DNA from: Pseudolabrys sp.
GTDB taxonomy: Bacteria > Pseudomonadota > Alphaproteobacteria > Rhizobiales > Xanthobacteraceae
NCBI GenBank assembly: GCA_017849615.1
Contig: JAFIGS010000001.1
Location: 1 to 64,000 of the forward strand
Length of the DNA stretch: 64,000 bases
Direction of reading: 5' to 3'
The position numbers were made by a program, and so were the translations under genes. The notes beneath the pieces were generated by a model. The model made no database searches. It saw nothing but the letters and a program-made list of their open reading frames with translations, and was not told where the DNA came from. This document shows positions 59,892-64,000 of the stretch, piece after piece (the first letter of the stretch is position 1; each line of letters starts with the position of its first letter).

Positions 59892-60683
59892 TCAAAGCAG
59901 CGCGTTGACTTTCAACGCGTCGCCCTCGGCGATGTCGCCGCCCTCCATCACCTCGGCGTAGACGCCGCAATCCATGTGATTGAAGTTCTGCATCAGCGCT
60001 TTCGGGATATTGAGGTCGCGCGCGGCGGCGACCGGATCGACATTGGTCGCGGCGCAGCGGACGATGCGCTTGACCACCTTGAGCCGTGCCTTGGGCCCGA
60101 TGGCGATTTCCTGGTTGAGCAGGTCGAATTCGCGCCAGGCCGGCCAGCCGGTGACATGAAGGTTGCCGCGGAAGCGCAGCGGGTCGATCGGCTGCCCGAT
60201 CGCGCTTTCGATGGCGGCGACCGAGGCGAGGTTGATGATCGAGACCACCTTCTTGGCGACGTCGGAGAAACTGTGGGGGCCGCCCGGCGCGCCTTCGCCG
60301 GACTGCACCTTGGGTGGGCCGTTGAGTTCCGCCGGCATGAACCTGCGGAAAAAGGCCTCGACGGCCAGCCGGCCGTCCTTGGTCCGTAGGTCGGCGCGGA
60401 CCGCCTCGCGGCCCTCGTGCTGGATGGTGAGGGTGTGGGTCGCGTCGTCGTAACGCGTGCGCAGGCTGGCAAGCCGCTCGTTGCGCATCAGCATCAAGAA
60501 GCGCGTCTTGGGGAAGTAGGACGGCGCGGCGGGGTCGAAACCGGTCGGGCCGTTCTCGATGGCGAAGAGCCGGTCGCCGGGCAGGGTCAGGCCCGGGGTC
60601 AGGTGGACTTGCGGCAATTTCTGCGGCGACAGGCCTTTAACGGGATAGCGGTAGATGGCGTTTATAACGGCCTGATCGCTCAT
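59892..60683 (-). CDS. MOSC-domain protein (molybdenum-cofactor sulfurase C-terminal-like)
   Basis: 263 residues. N-terminal beta-barrel VINAIYRYPVKGLSPQKLPQVHLTPGLTLPGDRLFAIENG and a C-terminal MOSC region with GRLAVEAFFRRFMP, RFRGNLHVTGWPAWREFDLLNQEIAIG, CAATNVDPVAA. The conserved cysteine of this family is in VRCAATNVDP. Members handle sulfur or nitrogen reductions with molybdenum cofactor; the substrate is unknown. Start ATG 60683. Confidence 0.9.
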   Translation of the reverse strand: MSDQAVINAIYRYPVKGLSPQKLPQVHLTPGLTLPGDRLFAIENGPTGFDPAAPSYFPKTRFLMLMRNERLASLRTRYDDATHTLTIQHEGREAVRADLRTKDGRLAVEAFFRRFMPAELNGPPKVQSGEGAPGGPHSFSDVAKKVVSIINLASVAAIESAIGQPIDPLRFRGNLHVTGWPAWREFDLLNQEIAIGPKARLKVVKRIVRCAATNVDPVAAARDLNIPKALMQNFNHMDCGVYAEVMEGGDIAEGDALKVNALL

Positions 60684-60751
60684 GGAATTCTTCCGAGAAA
60701 ACCGGTGTCGCCGGAAAGGGTTAAGTCTGACCTATATCAAGCCGCGGGGCT

Positions 60752-60781
60752 CTTCAAACCGGCAAAATGGCACCCACATAT
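60752..60781 (+). promoter_or_regulatory. Possible sigma-32 promoter of clpB
   Basis: CTTCAA (60752-60757), 15 bases and CCCACATAT (60773-60781) resemble the alphaproteobacterial heat-shock consensus CTTGAA and CNCCNATNT. Heat-shock control of clpB is well known in the family; the match is suggestive only. Confidence 0.4.
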
Positions 60782-60812
60782 GGTTCAACAGGCCGCCGTC
60801 AGGGGCCTGAAG

Positions 60813-60859
60813 AAGCATGACCCCGAAAGTGGATACCGGTTTTCGGATCAGGTCATGCT
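60813..60859. repeat. Palindromic repeat, family D, in clpB leader
   Basis: AAGCATGACCCCGAAA ... TTTTCGGATCAGGTCATGCTC: outer arms GCATGACC/GGTCATGC and inner arms CCGAAA/TTTCGG. This element, here in a 5' leader, recurs in many Rhizobiales intergenic regions. It lies 42 bases before the clpB ATG. Confidence 0.8.
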
Positions 60860-60901
60860 CGTCAAAGAGCCGGCGCCTTCAAGGGCCGAGGGAGTTAGAC
60901 G

Positions 60902-63496
<2,595 letters not shown>

Positions 63497-63502
63497 GACT
63501 CT

Positions 63503-63605
63503 GTCGTTCCGGGGCGTCGCTCTTGCGGCGAGCCCGGAACCCATAACCCACGTGTGTGAATATGGATTCCGGGCTCGCGGCCTTGCGGCCGCGCCCCGGA
63601 ATGAC
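63503..63605. repeat. Palindromic repeat, family A
   Basis: GTCGTTCCGGGGCG ... arms GAGCCCGGAACCCATA / TATGGATTCCGGGCTC and GCGGCCTTGCGGCCGC, ending CCCCGGAATGAC. It fills the gap between convergent clpB and the helicase gene. Confidence 0.85.
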
Positions 63606-63611
63606 GGTGTT

Positions 63612-64000
63612 CTACTTCCACATCCCCCGCATCTTGGCACCGAGATCGACCGGCGCGCGCTGCGGCTGCGCGCCTGCTGCTGCCGCACGAGGCGGCGGCC
63701 AGGAGCGGTTATCGAAGTGCTTCAGCATTGCATTGGGAATGAAGCGGGTGCGCTGGGCATAGACGTGGCGGTCGCCGCTTGAATGCTGGCCGTGGGTGAA
63801 GAAGCGCTGCGGCACCATCAGGTGCAACTGATCGCGTGCGCGTGTCATTGCCACATAGAGCAGGCGGCGCTCTTCCTCGATCTCGGTCGTCGAGCCGGTC
63901 GATAAATCCGACGGCAGGCAGCCATCGACGGTGTTCAAAAGATAAACCGAATTCCATTCCTGGCCCTTGGCCGAATGGATGGTCGAGAGGATGAGATAGT
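63612..64000 (-). CDS. UvrD/PcrA-type helicase, C-terminal end (5' end outside window)
   Basis: Only the last about 129 residues are in the window; the reading frame continues past position 64000. It contains STIHSAKGQEWNSVYLLN (helicase motif V, read from the very edge) and TEIEEERRLLYVAMTRARDQLHL (motif VI). These define a superfamily 1 DNA helicase of the UvrD/Rep group. A basic, proline/alanine-rich C-tail follows. Function: DNA unwinding in repair; the exact family cannot be given from the fragment. Confidence 0.88.
   Translation of the reverse strand, partial: YLILSTIHSAKGQEWNSVYLLNTVDGCLPSDLSTGSTTEIEEERRLLYVAMTRARDQLHLMVPQRFFTHGQHSSGDRHVYAQRTRFIPNAMLKHFDNRSWPPPRAAAAGAQPQRAPVDLGAKMRGMWK

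Overview
The window is a chromosomal segment of an alphaproteobacterium of the order Hyphomicrobiales (Rhizobiales), probably near the Bradyrhizobium/Xanthobacteraceae/Pseudolabrys group. The evidence is the GcrA cell-cycle regulator, the double-length dCTP deaminase, two SAM-II riboswitches, the ftsEX / zinc-ribbon gene neighbourhood, the argH-lptM-lysA-TIGR02302 order, high GC with GTG/TTG starts, and several families of intergenic palindromes typical of this order. Most of it is core metabolism. Species-level identity cannot be read from the sequence.

Layout. 1-6000: gcrA (minus), then argD-argF, hslO, a secreted L,D-transpeptidase and apaG. 6061-8840: an opgC-type acyltransferase with two tandem SGNH-fold periplasmic proteins, the first lacking catalytic residues. 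8854-10290: metZ (minus) behind a SAM-II riboswitch with a terminator. 10399-13136: dcd, a hexapeptide acetyltransferase, a zinc-ribbon protein and a GlsB-type membrane protein. 13368-16976: the most unusual locus, with a divergent lysine-2,3-aminomutase-like radical SAM protein, a 28-residue peptide that is half lysine, an ATP-grasp ligase and a JmjC/cupin-type oxygenase, followed by tRNA-Gly. 17158-19263: small secreted protein, transglutaminase-like cysteine peptidase, metallo-beta-lactamase-fold hydrolase. 19719-27936: a type I secretion operon of FecR/cadherin-like/RTX-like substrate, ABC exporter, HlyD adaptor and CHASE2 adenylate cyclase.

28044-34396: sugar kinase, NodB-type deacetylase, SCO protein, membrane glycosyltransferase, HIG1-type protein and cobalamin adenosyltransferase. 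34514-37261: etfB-etfA and 3-hydroxyacyl-CoA dehydrogenase. 37326-41228: GNAT protein, an ArsR / SRPBCC-VOC / GST operon, a small orphan gene and a TlpA thioredoxin. 41305-47095: argH, lptM, lysA, TIGR02302 gene. 47144-53345: zinc-ribbon membrane protein, ftsE-ftsX, YdcF-like protein, acyltransferase, ChaC-like cyclotransferase and DUF2125 protein. 53346-56366 (minus): chorismate mutase, hisC and tyrC. 56507-58548: a second SAM-II riboswitch controlling metX-metW. 58801-64000: CHAP/NlpC-like secreted peptidase, MOSC protein, clpB and the C-terminal end of a UvrD-type helicase that runs off the window.

How the genes connect: argD, argF and argH supply three arginine steps; metX, metZ and metW form the methionine branch under matching SAM-II attenuators; CM-hisC-tyrC serve aromatic synthesis; etfAB with the dehydrogenase serve acyl-CoA oxidation. 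Intergenic space holds at least ten palindromic repeats, some touching gene starts. The best candidate for an undescribed system is 13368-16976, which resembles in enzyme types (aminomutase, ligase, hydroxylase) the EF-P beta-lysylation pathway but sits around a tiny polylysine peptide.
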